A stretch of 64,000 bases of DNA from Lampris incognitus (Eukaryota; Chordata; Actinopteri; Lampriformes; Lampridae): NCBI RefSeq assembly GCF_029633865.1, contig NC_079219.1, positions 16,575,810 through 16,639,809 on the forward strand, in the 5' to 3' direction. The position numbers were made by a program, and so were the translations under genes. Below the pieces are notes generated by a model, which saw nothing but the letters and a program-made list of their open reading frames with translations, did no database searches and had not been told where the DNA came from. Below, in pieces: positions 12,480-25,680 of this stretch (the first letter of the stretch is position 1; the number at the start of each line of letters is the position of its first letter).

Positions 12480-12761
12480 TCCTCTGAGGCGCGAGAGCCT
12501 GACGCCGGATCAGTCTCCACGCCCCGTTCCAGAAAGCCCTCTTATTTGCTCATCGGGCAGTAACAACCGACCCGGGATCAGACATTACAACCCGTGTTCC
12601 TTGCACCATCGCGTTTTAAACTCGGCCCCCCTTTCCCAAAAACCGAGCCGACCTGTTGAGCGTCGCGGTGGATGGGTGTTGGCACGCTGCGCGTTACAAC
12701 ACATTTCCTCATTTCCCCTCCTCGTCGTCGGACTCTCAAGCGGACTCAACGCGTGTCAGAG
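12480..12761 (+). promoter_or_regulatory. CpG-rich promoter and noncoding first exon candidate of FXYD gene 2
   Basis: This stretch is GC-rich and dense in CpG (GGCGCGAG, GACGCCGG, GCGTCGCGG, GCTGCGCGTT), while the surrounding sequence is AT-rich and CpG-poor. It ends in CAGAG/GTAGGC, a good splice donor at 12762. The next same-strand acceptor that leads to a start codon is at 32844, so I infer a 5' UTR intron of about 20 kb. No TATA box stands out, as is common for CpG-island promoters. Confidence 0.45.
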
Positions 12762-13518
12762 GTAGGCTAAAGATCTCCGGGACTTTGTGTTACCCTCCCA
12801 AAACTTTGGAAAATCTTTTTTTGGGGTGATTATCTTTTTTTCCCCTCTTTCTTTATCCACGTCTTATACAGTACGGCGCCTCTTTCATTTTGGATTTTGG
12901 ATACGCTAACTTTTGCTTCAGATGATAAAAAATACCTTTTGTGTTTTAAGTTTCTAAACTCGTTGAGCTCAAAGTGGCCCCACCGTTTTGTTTAACCAGT
13001 GCTTCTTTTTTTTAACTTCATCGATGCTTATTTACTGGCTGATCAATAGGCCCGTTGGTTAAGCCAGCTGCGTATCAGACTGGATAGTCCCGATGGAGCC
13101 TCGCGTCACGCGCTTCGATCACGACGTCTCCATTTATCCCATGAACGTCCGAAAGGGAGTCGGTTCTGTCGCCACAATATAACCTTCTTCTCTGGTCCAC
13201 CTACAGATCCGTTTCAACAGGGGAAACGACAACAAAAGGTTATTGTGAGCGCTTGTGTTGTCTGATCAGCGGAAAAGCTGGCGTGGTCCGATGAAACGTT
13301 ATGACATATAGTATACCAGCACGCCATTCATAAAAAGATCCCTTCGAAGACTCCATCACGTGTATTTTCACCCACCCGAGCGTCTCTTCAGCTTGCAACG
13401 ATCTGCTGTTTGTATTGGAGGGACAGGCCGCTGATAAAATAACTGTTGGCGTTAATGGCATCATGACTTCAACACGCGTGTTCCTATAATTAACATTTTC
13501 AGGCCGCATAGTTTTCCG

Positions 13519-13525
<7 letters not shown>

Positions 13526-13613
<88 letters not shown>
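13526..13613. repeat. (GA)n microsatellite
   Basis: Pure GA run of about 88 bp in the inferred 5' UTR intron of FXYD gene 2. Confidence 0.95.
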
Positions 13614-13617
<4 letters not shown>

Positions 13618-15296
13618 GCAAGCTGATAAGAGCTGCGGTGATAACAGCTAACTACTGTGTTGCCCAAGGACAGGTAGGTGACCACTGAGACAGACAGGAA
13701 TCTCGATCGGCGGGAATGAAGTTATGTCCCCCAATCAGCGAGACGCACGACTCGCTGTTGAGCAGCTATCGGGGATTTCTCTCTTGTTTTCTCTGGAAGC
13801 ACATGGCAGCAGGATGTCGCAAAAGTGCAAAATACTTCCAATACTTGAGGCGCTAGGATAGGCCATAGGCTGTGAGTCTTCACTTCAGTGTTTCAGTTTC
13901 TGTGTAAACAGCTGCCCCCCCCCCATGGTCGAGTGACCTGTCGAGCTCAAAGCAGTTTCGTCGTTTTGAATTCATTCATTTTATCCGTGGCAAATTTTCC
14001 GCTGACAGCAATGAAGTAGGAAATGGACTCCCAGAATTTGGCCATGTACTTAAAAACAAGTGGTACAATGGGGGGGGGATCTCACGTTGGATCAATACTC
14101 CCTTGTGTTTCAACTGGAAACCAGAATTATTTTTAGTCGGGCACTGTGCAAGACATGAGGTCTTTTGAGAGAAGACAAGGTTTGATTCTTTTAATGTGAG
14201 TTCTCCTGAGATCACCTTTGTCCTCTTAATTTTTTGTTGTTTTTTTTTTAGCGGTGAAATTAGCTTTTCCTCTCCACAGCTCGAAAGAATTCTGTCAAAA
14301 GACAAATGCGGGGAACGTTTAGCATGTAGTGTACACGGTGCGTGACTGCAGAAATAACACAGGGTGCAGAATGTACCATCTAACATTTAAGATGTTGCAG
14401 AAAGTGCAGAGAGGAGGAGATAAGATCCGTAGAGCCTAGGCTGACATTTTAACACACAGATACGGTGGAGGAGCCAGAGAGGGGAAGCATGCATCCTCCC
14501 CAGACACGACATGTGATGTCATATCTCAGTCTTTCCTCTTTTTTACATCTGCTCACGTGACGAGACCCAAAGAGCTCAAAAGAAGAGAGAAGGGAGACGG
14601 GGAGAGCGAGGTTTTCTTCCCCTTTTTCGGGTCAGACACCTTCCCTCGTGTGATCGTGGGGGTGGGGGGGCAGTTATTGTAGATAGGGAGGTGAGAATGT
14701 GCTCTCTCGGGTTTTTCTCCTCACCTCTCGTACGACCGTGACTGTGCAAGCTCGGAAGCACAGATTAAGTGAGCACAATAACACACCATTGATTTCACAC
14801 CATGCATCGGTTCCCTTTATAGACACAGTGTCCTCGGGTGTACCTGAGCACAGGTGGGCCGGTCTCTCTCCGGTCTGTCGTGAACTTACCCGCCATTCAT
14901 AACAGTGGAGTTACAGTTCGGCTTACTGAACCGCTCGTCGTACCATGGTGCATGCAGCAGGACGGGCATCTGAAATGTGTGCGGACACACGGTGTCAGAC
15001 GGGAGCGGGGTCACGCCACGTCCACTTCTGCTGGGCTGTAAGGTGCAAAGAAACAGACGCTGGAAGGAAGCAAGGAAGGAAGGAAAGGAAGAAAGAGAAA
15101 TAGTGTCGAGGGCATTGCAAAACCCGTTCATAGACAGCAGTGCAAGTTGTCTCTGGGTTTTAGTCACCGTTTCATTCAGTCATTGCAGTGTATTGCACAA
15201 AAAATGAACAAGTTAGCAAATAGTTCTCCTGTAATGTTCTGTTACACATGTCAATTTGTGGAAGCGATGTGATAACACAACTAAAAATAGTTTAAA

Positions 15297-15298
<2 letters not shown>
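13614..15298. other. Noncoding stretch, no gene recognised
   Basis: Intronic or spacer sequence with short open frames only, none with a recognisable domain. It contains a C homopolymer near 13.92 kb and a GGAA-rich purine patch near 15.06-15.11 kb. Confidence 0.5.
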
Positions 15299-15348
<50 letters not shown>

Positions 15349-15408
15349 CCCTCCCGCTGATAACCTACATTGTGAGGAGTGTGTTCTCAAGATGACCTTC
15401 AGCTGAAG

Positions 15409-15498
<90 letters not shown>
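15299..15498. repeat. Two (GT)n microsatellites left of the tandem duplication
   Basis: GT runs at 15299-15341 (ending in a GC alternation) and 15411-15498. The second abuts unit 1 of the duplication. Confidence 0.9.
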
Positions 15499-15500
<2 letters not shown>

Positions 15501-16661
15501 AGGGGGGAGCCTAACCCTGGCAGTGTTTGGGCCATGCTATTCCTATTGATCTTTACCACGAATGGATTCCTGCTCATGTCCTACCCACCGAGCAACACGG
15601 CGCCACCGTTTTCATGGACGTTGTGGGACACAAGTGGGCTGATAGATATGATCTCGGGGTCTCCTTGAGCTCAGGCTCAGGGAACTTTGACACGGGACGA
15701 GAAGAGATGTTATCCCTCCTGCAAACACCGTAAACGTGTGTGCGTGTGTGTGTGTGTGTACGTGCCTCACTGTGATTGTTGGTGTCCAGGTGAGCCAGTG
15801 AGGTAGCGTTTCGCAGCTGATCTTGGCTGTGGGGTTGAAAGCATCAGGGCCGTGGCGAGCTGGTAACCGCTAGTCTCGTGGTTACCATGTGTGACTCATG
15901 GCTCTATTATGCACCACACCCTCCTCTTCCCCTTTTTCTTTTTTTTCTCTCCCGCTGCTTTTCCTTTTTTTCACACGCTCCCTCTGTCTTTCCTACACCC
16001 TCTTTGTCTTCAGACTCCCCTCGCTGCCTCCTCCTCGTCCTACCTGGTCTCCACTACCACGCACCGCTTTTTCTGCCCCCCCCCCTTGTTTCGGTCCCCA
16101 TCCGCCCTTCTCTTCCTGCCTTCCTCTCATAAATCCGTGGAAAGACCGCGTCAGAAACACATCGCAGATCCTTAGCTGTTAGCATTTAATGCTCACAACA
16201 CTGCAGACCCCATCGAGTGTTCAATAATTCACTCTGAATAACTCCGGGGGGGGGGGGCATTTGTGAGATGTGCGGTGCGTCAGACACGCGGCCTCACGTT
16301 ACCAGATCAGCCGGCAAAATCTTGGCCGAGGAAATGATGAATAAATAGTACCTTTCCCGCCACTGACAACTGCTGCCGCTGCCCAGTGGGCCGCGGTGCG
16401 GGACTGTTAGTGTGTGTCTTGTTTATGACACTGGCAGTATTCATCAGTCGCTTGTTTTTGGCTAAAATAAATAAATGAACAAAATGAAAGTATTACGAGT
16501 AAAAAATAGCTCATTTCTAAGAGTTGCTAAATGAGCTAAAAGAACGTTATGAACCACAGTGGTGGTTACCCAAGTTTATACTACATTGTGTTGCCTCCTA
16601 TGATAGGGCTGTTTAATCTGTGTGTGTGTCTGTCTGTGTTTGTGTGTGTGTGTGTGTGTGT
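15499..16661. repeat. Tandem duplication, unit 1 (1163 bp)
   Basis: Begins with GGAGGGGGGAGCCTAACC after a GT run and ends in a short GT run. It is repeated directly at 16662 with an offset of exactly 1163 bp and roughly 98% identity by eye (for example CCACGAATGG versus CCGCGAATGG). Open frames in it have no recognisable domain. Confidence 0.9.
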
Positions 16662-17819
16662 GGAGGGGGGAGCCTAACCCTGGCAGTGTTTGGGCCATGC
16701 TATTCCTATTGATCTTTACCGCGAATGGATTCCTGCTCATGTCCTACCCACCGAGCAACACGGCGCCACCGTTTTCATGGACGTTGTGGGACACAAGTGG
16801 GCTGATAGATATGATCTCGGGGTCTCCTTGAGCTCAGGCTCAGGGAACTTTGACACGGGACGAGAAGAGATGTTATCCCTCCTGCAAACACCGTAAACGT
16901 GTGTGCGTGTGTGTGTGTGTGTACGTGCCTCACTGTGATTGTTGGTGTCCAGGTGAGCCAGTGAGGTAGCGTTTCGAAGCTGATCTTGGCTGTGGGGTTG
17001 AAAGCATCAGGGCCGTGGCGAGCTGGTAACCGCTAGTCTCGTGGTTACCATGTGTGACTCATGGCTCTATTATGCACCACTCCCTCCTCTTCCCCTTTTT
17101 CTTTTTTTTCTCTCCCGCTGCTTTTCCTTTTTTTTCACACGCTCCCTCTGTCTTTCCTACACCCTCTTTGTCTTCAGACTCCCCTCGCTGCCTCCTCCTC
17201 GTCCTACCTGGTCTCCACTACCACGCATCGCTTTTTCTGCCCCCCCCCCTTGTTTCGGTCCCCATCCGCCCTTCTCTTCCTGCCTTCCTCTCATAAATCC
17301 GTGGAAAGACCGCGTCAGAAACACATCGCAGATCCTTAGCTGTTAGCATTTAATGCTCACAACACTGCAGACCCCATCGAGTGTTCAATAATTCACTCTG
17401 AATAACTCCGGGGGGGGGGCATTTGTGAGATGTGCGGTGCGTCAGACACGCGGCCTCACGTTACCAGATCAGCCGGCAAAATCTTGGCCGAGGAAATGAT
17501 GAATAAATAGTACCTTTCCCGCCACTGACAACTGCTGCCGCTGCCCAGTGGGCCGCGGTGCGGGACTGTGAGTGTGTGTCTGGTTTATGACACTGGCAGT
17601 ATTCATCAGTCGCTTGTTTTTGGCTAAAATAAATAAATGAACAAACTGCAAGTTTTGCGAGCAAAAAATAGCTCATTTCTAAGAGTTGCTAAATGAGCTA
17701 AAAGAACGTTATGAACCACAGTGGTGGTTACCCGAGTTTATACTACATTGTGTTGCCTCCTATGATAGGGCTGTTTAATCTGTGTGTGTGTCTGTCTCTG
17801 TGTGTGTGTGTGTGTCTGT

Positions 17820-17898
<79 letters not shown>

Positions 17899-17900
17899 TG
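16662..17900. repeat. Tandem duplication, unit 2
   Basis: Direct copy of unit 1; similarity runs to CTGTTTAATCTGTGTGTG near 17.79 kb and then merges into a long GT array with CTGTCTCTG interruptions to about 17.93 kb. Differences cluster near the end (ATGAAAGTATTACG versus CTGCAAGTTTTGCG). Confidence 0.9.
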
Positions 17901-18070
17901 TGTGTGTGTGTGTCTGTGTGTGTCTGTGCTCATAGGTGTCTGTGTGTGTGGTTCTGTGTGTGTCCTTCGCTGATGAAAGACACGTTGCCTGTTGCTGGAC
18001 TCAGGAATCTTGTGCTGCTAATTTAGGAATAAAACATGCTTACGAGAATAGGCAGCTGCCTTTGTAGTGC

Positions 18071-18072
18071 AG

Positions 18073-18128
<56 letters not shown>

Positions 18129-18218
18129 CAACTGCAGAGTGGAGGAATTGAAGTGATGGAAAAAAGAAGGAGGGGATAGGTCATGTACCTACTGCACATC
18201 TCCGTACCACACCCTAAG

Positions 18219-18271
<53 letters not shown>
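18071..18271. repeat. Two (CA)n microsatellites
   Basis: CA runs at 18071-18124 and 18221-18271, separated by about 95 bp of unique sequence. Opposite phase strand to the GT arrays just upstream. Confidence 0.9.
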
Positions 18272-18275
<4 letters not shown>

Positions 18276-18738
18276 GTATACAAACCAAAACGCACATACA
18301 CACCACACATGTGCAACATGTATATTCAGAGAAGAAGAAGCACTCTGGAGATTTTGGCAGATACTCCACAGACGCTGAAACATATACAGCCTGTATAAAC
18401 TCATAGCACCTTTATGATAAGGACTACATATGTTTCTGTATATAAATAAATATATTGTGTATTGTAGTGTGTATTATATACAGCCAAATGGTATATACAG
18501 GGTAAATAACGTTGAAATTGTTTAGACTTGGTTTACAATTGGATTGTATAACAAAGGATAGTGCGTAAGGGCCATATGTGGGAGAGACACATACTCGCAT
18601 ACACACACAAACACACACTTGCGCAACAGGCGTAATATCGCTTCACACAGCACAAGCTCAGCTGTTCAGAGGGAAGCAAGGCTCCCTAGTGCAACAGTCT
18701 GTGGAGCTGAAAAGACAAACTCTGGGGACACAAAGGCC

Positions 18739-18868
<130 letters not shown>

Positions 18869-19162
18869 TGTACATGTTTAAGTGAGGACTTGCATGCACT
18901 GATGAGATTGTGTTTACTCGCCTAGATTAGTCTCAAGTTTTATAGACTTTTGTGGTTTTCCTTCTGAAGCCAGCTTGTGGCCTCTGCGAAGGCCTCTCGG
19001 TCTCACTCGGTCTCTCTGCAAGTCTTTGTCCACGTCTTTCTTTCTGGCTCCCTCTTTACTGTTTGACTCGCTGCAACTAAAAAGCATTCCTCATTCCTCC
19101 CTCCTCAATCGAGCTTTTGACCCTCTGTGTGCATAAAAAGTCTGGTCGGAACATTCTGGTGG

Positions 19163-19164
<2 letters not shown>

Positions 19165-19238
<74 letters not shown>
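19165..19238. repeat. (TG)n microsatellite
   Basis: Pure TG run just left of a SINE-2 fragment. Confidence 0.95.
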
Positions 19239-19240
<2 letters not shown>

Positions 19241-19274
19241 ATTCAATACAGAACTGAATTCGGAATTATTTTTT

Positions 19275-19550
19275 CTCTCTTTTTGGGGGGGATTTTCCCC
19301 CCTTTTTCTCCCCAGTTGCATTTGGCCAATTACCCCACTCTTCCAAGCCATCTGCAGACTACCACATGCCTCCTCCGATACACGTGGAGTCGCCAGCCAC
19401 TTCTTTTCACCTGACAGTGAGGAGTTTCACCAGGGGGAAGTAGTGCGTGGGAGAATCCCGCTATTCCCACCCAGTTCCCCCTCCCACCTGAATAGGTGCC
19501 CCCCCCAACCGACCAGAGGAGGCGCTAGTGCAGAGACGAGGACACACACA
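19275..19550 (-). repeat. SINE-2 fragment
   Basis: Shares CCTTTTTCTCCCCAGTTGCA, CACATGCCTCCTCCGATACA and CTTCTTTTCACCTGACAGTG with the other SINE-2 copies, but lacks the tRNA-like head at its right end. Confidence 0.65.
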
Positions 19551-20104
19551 TGTTCAGATTAAATTTAAGAAAACAAAACCCAGATTCTTACAGACCGTCT
19601 TGCTGAAGTGGCTTTGTGGAATGAGAAAAACGTCGCAGAAAGCAAACTGCTCCTTTCAATCAGGCGCCCTACATCAATTCCCACAGCAACATTCACAGCG
19701 TCTCCACACCCCATTTTTGCAACCGCTGACCTGTTCATCTAACTGTCTGCTGATGTGGTCTTCGTGTCCGTCTCCCCTGTTAGTTCACAGAAATAGAATT
19801 GGACATTGAACAGTGGCTTTTATGTAAACACTCTTGTCCCATAGCTGCGCTCAGAACTCTTAACGGCTAGTAAGGACTTGGAAATGGAGCAAGAGGTAAT
19901 GAGCGAGAATGGAAGGGAGTGAAACATGCATGGATGAATGAGTAACATATACGTACTATAGAGTCTCAAAGAGAAACAATCATGATTTTCAAAATGATCC
20001 CCATGTATGAATGTTGCAGTGACGAGACTCCACCATAGTACTGAGCAGTCTTCTATGTGTCTCTGGGACACCGCCAAAATTGTGTGGCAAATTATTTGCC
20101 AGTG

Positions 20105-20557
20105 GGTTGTTTTTTTTCCAGATTCCCCCGTCGTTTTCTTCCCAGTCATATCCGGCCAATTACCCCACTCCTCTGAGTCGTCCCGATCTCTGCTCCACCC
20201 CCTCTGCTGATCTGGGGAGGGCTGCAAACTACCACATGCCTCCTCCAATAACATGTGGAATCGACAGCCGCTTCTTTTCACCTGAGAGTGAGGAGTTTCG
20301 CCAGGGGGATGTAGCACATGGGAGGATCACTCTACCCCCCCCCAGTCCCCCCCCCCCCGAACAGGTGCCCTGACCAACCAGAGGAGCCACTAGTGCAGTA
20401 ACCAGGACGCATACCTACATCCGACTTCCCACCCGCAGGCATGGCCAATTGTGTCTGTAGGAACTCCCAACCAAACCATAGGTAACACAGGGATTTGAAC
20501 CAGCGATCCTCATGTTGGTAGGCAATGGAATAGACAGCCATGCCTCCCGGACACCCT
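20105..20557 (-). mobile_element. SINE-2, near full-length copy
   Basis: Contains the body (CCGGCCAATTACCCCACTC, CTTCTTTTCACCTGAGAGTG, GAACAGGTGCCCTGACCAAC) and the tRNA-like head at the right end on the minus strand (GGCATGGCTGTCTATTCC, then GCTGGTTCAAATCCCTG as B box). Serves as reference for the family, about 450 bp. Confidence 0.7.
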
Positions 20558-21486
20558 ATTCACCAGTGTTGTCACTGGTGGACAATCTGTGAATGTGAAA
20601 ACTACTACCCTTACTTCCTGGTTTGTTGTTATCTGTGATGGGCTGCATCAAAATATGCTATATTGTAAAGGGAAGTGTGAATAGCAACGTTTTATATATA
20701 GCTGTTGTTTGGCCCAATGGACTGTCCGCCAGCGCAATTTCGGCGGCGTTTCAGATGCAGAATATTGTTCAGTACTATGGCTGCTAATGGAGTGTTATCC
20801 CTACAACATCAAGGAGTAAAAACACAGAAATTTCAACTTTGACTGAGACCCTTGCTGCACTTTGCCTAAACCCAATTCTTAAAGAAGGGGCTAGGAGATA
20901 TGAGGAGTGTTGTGGAGAAAGGTGAAGAGGAGGAGAAAATTAAACAAAAGCTAGGGTGTGGGCAAAAAGAGAGTGGACCATGGCTGAAGCAGGGCAGCAG
21001 GGAAACGGTTGCCAACAAATAGACGATTCTTGTCAAATTCCCATGGAGTGGGAGGAGCATTAGTGAGAGATGCCCATCCAAAAGAAAGACAGGGTACTAG
21101 ACAGAGAACGAGTGATTGAAACACACAGGGTAAGGGGGGGGGTGCATGGAAAAAAAAGAAGGACAAGGAAATTTCTTCATGGAAAGAGAGAGGGACATCC
21201 CCAAAGACAGAGACAGAAGCCAAAGGAGATAACAGTCAGAGAGAGATGCAAAGAGAGTTGGAAACAGAAAAAGGGAAGGAGAGAGCCAGAGACAGGCAGA
21301 GCAGCATGACAGAGTGAGAACAGTCCTCTCTTTATCCCTCAAACAAGCACCATGGAGAAAGTGGCATTGCAGGATATCCACAGTACCATCTCACTCCATG
21401 GGCCAAGGAAGAGCTCGTCTGCTCGGGGAGCAAATACCCCCGACAGGATAAAACCACAGTCCCGTCAAAGACCATGCACCTGCAAA

Positions 21487-22590
21487 GTCTTCCTTCTTCA
21501 ACTTCCACCATTTGCTCCCTGGCTCTGCCTTCACTCTCTTCCTCTTCTTGGTCTCCAAAGTCATCCTACATACCACCACCCAATGCTGCCTAGCTACGTT
21601 CTCCCCTGTCACCACTTTGCAGTCTCCAATCTCTTTCAGATTGCACCTCCTATAAGATAGTCCACCTGTGTGCACCTTCCTCCACTCTTATATGTCACCC
21701 TGTGTTCCTCCCGCTTCTTGAAATATGTATTCACCACAGCCATTTCCATCCTTTTCGCAAAATCCATCACCATCTGTCCTTCCACATTCCTCTCCTTGAC
21801 ACCATACCTACCCATCACCTGCTCATCACCTCTGTTCCTTTCACCAACATAACAATTGAAATCCGCTCCGATCATTACTCTCTCCTCCTTGGGTACACTC
21901 TCCACCACTGCATCCAACTCACTCCAGAATTCTTCTTTCTCTTCCATCTCACACCCAACTTGCGGGGTATATGCACTGATAACATTCATCAACACACCTT
22001 CAGTTTCCAGCTTCATACTCATCACTCTGTCCGACACTCTTCACCTCCAACACACTCTTGACACACTTCAGAATTACCCCTACCCCATTTCTCCTCCCAT
22101 TTACACCATGGTGGAAGAGTTTGAACCCTCCTCCAATGCTCCTGGCCTTAGTCCCCTTCCACCTGGCCTCTCGCACACACAGAAAACCTACCTTTCTTCT
22201 CCCCACCATATCAGCCAGCTCTCTCCCTTTACTAGTCATAGTGCCACATTTAAAATTCTAACTCTCACCTCCGCACTCCTGCCCTTCCTCCTCTCCCACT
22301 GCCTCTAGACATGCCTTCCCCATCTCCTTCTACTTCACCCAATAGCAGCATAGTTTCCACTGGCACCCTGCTGGGCAACAGTACTGGTGGAAATTGTTGG
22401 TAATCCAGGCCTCGACCGATCCGGTATGGAAATCTGATTTATGATCCGCATGTTTGATTTGGCAAAGATTTTATGCCAGATGCTCTTCCTGGTGCAACCC
22501 TCCCCATTTATCCTGGTTTGGAACCGGCACTAAGAATGCACTGGCTTGTGCATCCTCAGTGGCTGGGTTAGGAACAACATATACAACAAA
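21487..22590 (-). mobile_element. RTE-like LINE, 5' part only (element B)
   Basis: The minus strand encodes an APE-type endonuclease in broken frames: a G-R-E-L-A-D-M start, R-E-A-R-W-K-G (normally Q-E-T-R-W-K-G), V-I-S-A-Y-T-P-Q, V-M-I-G-A-D-F-N and a downstream T-Y-K-S-G-G-R-C-T-Q-V-D-Y. The reverse transcriptase part is absent: similarity stops near 21,487. Its 5' leader (TTTATGCCAGATGCTCTTCC and on) repeats that at 25.56 kb. Losing the 3' end is unusual for a LINE, because target-primed copying loses 5' ends. Confidence 0.7.
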
Positions 22591-22624
22591 TACACAGAAA
22601 ATTACAAATACAATATTTGGGGGG

Positions 22625-25600
22625 GGGGCACTAAAACAGAACCAACTAAATCTCAACATCTTCAACTCTGCCACCTCCAGCTCCACCTCCTGTCTTTTCT
22701 TCAGTGCCATCATCTCCAAAACATACAACATAGCTAGGCTCACTACCATCTTGTAGGCCTTCCCATTAACTCTTGTTGGTACCCCTCTATTGCAAATCAC
22801 TCCTGACACTCTTCTCCACCCTGCCTGCACTCTCTTCTTCACCTCTCTTCTGCACTCCCGTTACTTTGAACAGTTGACCCCAAGTATTTACACTCATCCA
22901 CCTTTGTCACCTCTACTCCTTGCATCCTCACCATTCCGCTGTCCTCCCTCTTGTTCACGCATATATATATTCCATTTTGCTCCTACTGACTTTCATTCCT
23001 CTTCTCTCGTGTGCGTACCTCCACCTCTCCAGGCTCTTCTCAACCCACTCTTTACTCTCACTACAGATCACAATGTCATCCGCGAAGATCATAATCTATG
23101 GAGACTCCTGCCTTATCTCGTCCATCAACCTCTCCATCACCATTGCAAACAAGAAAGGGCTCAGAGCTGATCCTTAATGTAATCTCACCTCCACCTTGAA
23201 CCCATCTGTCATTCCTACCGCACACCTAACCACTGTTACACTGCCCCCATACATATCCTGCACCATTCTTTCATACTTCTCTGCCACTCCCAACTTCCTC
23301 ATATAATACCACACCTTCTCTCTCGGCACTCTGTCATAAGATTTCTCTAAAGGCACAATGTAACTCCTTCTGACCTTCTCTCTACTTCTCCATCAACATT
23401 CTCAAAGGAAACATCGGCATGGCTCAGGAGGTAGAGCGGGTCATCTAGGAATTGTAAGGTTGCTGGTTTGATCCCCGGCTGCTGCAGAGAGCATGTCAAA
23501 GTGTTCTTGAGCAAGACACTGAACCTTGACTGCTCCTGATGAGCAGGTTGGCACCTTACATGGCAGCCTCCACCATCAGTGTATGAGTGTGTGTGTGAAT
23601 GGGTGAATATAAGACATACATTGTAAAGCACTTTGAGTGGTCAGTAGACTAGAAAAGTGCTATATAAAGGCAGTCCATCTGCATTGCTCTTTTGTGGCAT
23701 GAAACCATACTGCTGCTTGGTAATCATCACCTCTCCTCTCAACCTAGCTTCCATTACTCTTTCCAATATCTTTATGCTGTGGCTGATTAACTTTATACCT
23801 CTGTAGTTACTACAGTTCTGCACATCACCCTTATTCTTGAAAATCGGTACCAGTATGCTTCTTCTCCACTCCTCGGGCATCCTCTCACTTTCCAAGATTG
23901 TGTTAAACAATCTACTTAAAAACTCCACTGCCATCTCTCCTAAACACCTCCATGCCTCCATAGATATGTCATCTGGACCAACTGCCTTACCACTCTTCAT
24001 CCTCTTCATAGCTGCCCTCACTTCCTCCTTGCTCCTCCACCACACTGCCTGATTCACTATCCCCACATCATCCAACCTCCTCTCTCTCTCTCATTTTCTT
24101 CATTCATCAGCCCCTATAAGTACTCCTTACTCCTTCCACCTTCTCAACACACTCTTCTTGCTTGCCATCACATTTCCATCTCTATCCTTGATCACCCTAA
24201 CCTGCTGCACATCCTTTCCAGCTCGATCCCTCTGCCCAGCCAATCGGTACAAGTCCTTTTCTCCTTCCTTAGTGTTCAACCTCTCATACAACTCACCATA
24301 CGCTTTTTCCTTGGCCTTCACCACCACTCTCTTCACTTTACACCGCATCTCCCTGCACTCCTGTCTGCTTTCTTCATCTCTCTGACTATCCCACTTCTTT
24401 GCTAACCTCTTCCTCTTTTTACTTTGCTGTACTTCCTCATTCCACCACCAAGTCTCCTTTTCTTCCTTCTTCTGTCCAGATCACACACCAAGTACATACC
24501 TAACTGTCTCACTCACTATTTTTGCAGTGGTTGACCAGCCATCTGGCAACTCTTCACTACAACCCAGTGCCTGTCTTAACTCCTCCCTGAACTCCACACA
24601 ACAGTCTTCCTTCTTCAACTTCCACCATTTGATCCTTGGCTCTGCCTTCACTCTCTCCCTCCTGTTGGTTTCCAAAGTCATCCTACATGCCACCATTCGA
24701 TGCTGCCTAGCTACGTTCTCCCCTGTCACCACCTTGCAGTCTCCAATCCCTTTCAGATCGCACCTCCTGCATAAAATATAGTCCACCTGTGTGCACTTTC
24801 CTCCACTCTTATATGTCACCCTGTGTTCCTCCCGCTTCTTGAAATATGTATTCACCACAGCCATTTCCATCCTTTTGCAAAATCCACCACCATCTGTCCT
24901 TCCACATTCCTCTCCTTGACACCATACCTGCCACCCACCTCTGTTCCTTTCACCAACATGCCCATTGAAGTTCGCTCCAATCACCATTCTCCTCTTTGCG
25001 TACACTCTCCACCACTTCATCCAACTCACTCCAGAATTCTTCTTTCTCTTCCACCTCACACCCAATTTGCGGGGCATATGTGCTGATAACATTAATCATC
25101 ACACCTTCTATTTCTGGCTTCATATGCATCACTCTGTCCGAGACTCTCTTCACCTCCAACACACTCTTGACATACTCTTCCTTCAGACTTACCTCTACCC
25201 CATTTCGTCTCCTACCTGCACCATAGTCGAATAGTTTGAACCCTCCTCCAATGCTCCTGGCCTTATTCCCCTTCCACCTGGTCTCTTGCACACACAGTAT
25301 ATCTGCCTTCCCTCTCTCCATCATATCAGCCAGTTCTCTCCCTTTACCAGTCATAGTGGCAACATTCAAAGTTCCATCTCTCACCTCCACACTCCTCTCC
25401 CACTGCCTCTGGACATGCCTTCCCCCTCTCCTTCTCCTTTGTCTAACAGTAGCATAGTTTCCACTGGCATCCTGCTGGGCAACAGTACCGGTGACTGTCG
25501 TTGGTACCCCGGGCCTCGACCGATCCGGGATGGATATCTGATTTATGATCCTCATATTTGATTTTGCAAAGTTTTTATGCCATATGCCCTTTCTGGTGCA

Positions 25601-25680
25601 ACCTTCCCTCTTTATTCGGGCTTGGGACCGACACTAAGATTGCACTGGCTTGTGCAGCCTCAGTGGCTGGGTTAACTAAG
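22625..25680 (-). mobile_element. RTE-like LINE, interrupted copy (element A)
   Basis: Minus-strand pieces in order: endonuclease at 25.55-24.48 kb (G-T-L-N-V-A-T-M-T, I-L-C-V-Q-E-T-R-W-K-G, N-V-I-S-T-Y-A-P-Q), linker at 24.35-24.13, RT fingers at 24.08-23.64 (S-G-K-A-V-G-P-D-D, L-V-P-I-F-K-N-K-G-D, N-Y-R-G-I-K-L), RT further at 23.36-23.17 (Y-D-R-V-P-R-E) and a C-terminal fragment at 22.84-22.63. The frames are broken and a SINE splits the RT at 23.42-23.68 kb. Homology to the 62-kb copy ends at L-K-M-L-R-F-S, directly against element B. Confidence 0.75.
23416..23676 (+). mobile_element. tRNA-derived SINE inserted in element A
   Basis: Head GGCATGGCTCAGGAGGTAGA (A box) and GCTGGTTTGATCCCCGG (B box), then a tail AAGCACTTTGAGTGGTCAG ... 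AGTGCTATATAAAGGCAGTC typical of fish tRNA SINEs. The uninterrupted sequence exists at 62.77 kb (CAAACATCGCATCTG), so this is a clear insertion. Confidence 0.75.

Noticed and set aside
15527-15733. Coding exon in the duplicated unit (68-aa frame in both units)
   Set aside because: Both copies are identical because the duplication is recent; no domain, no splice context and no codon-biased divergence.
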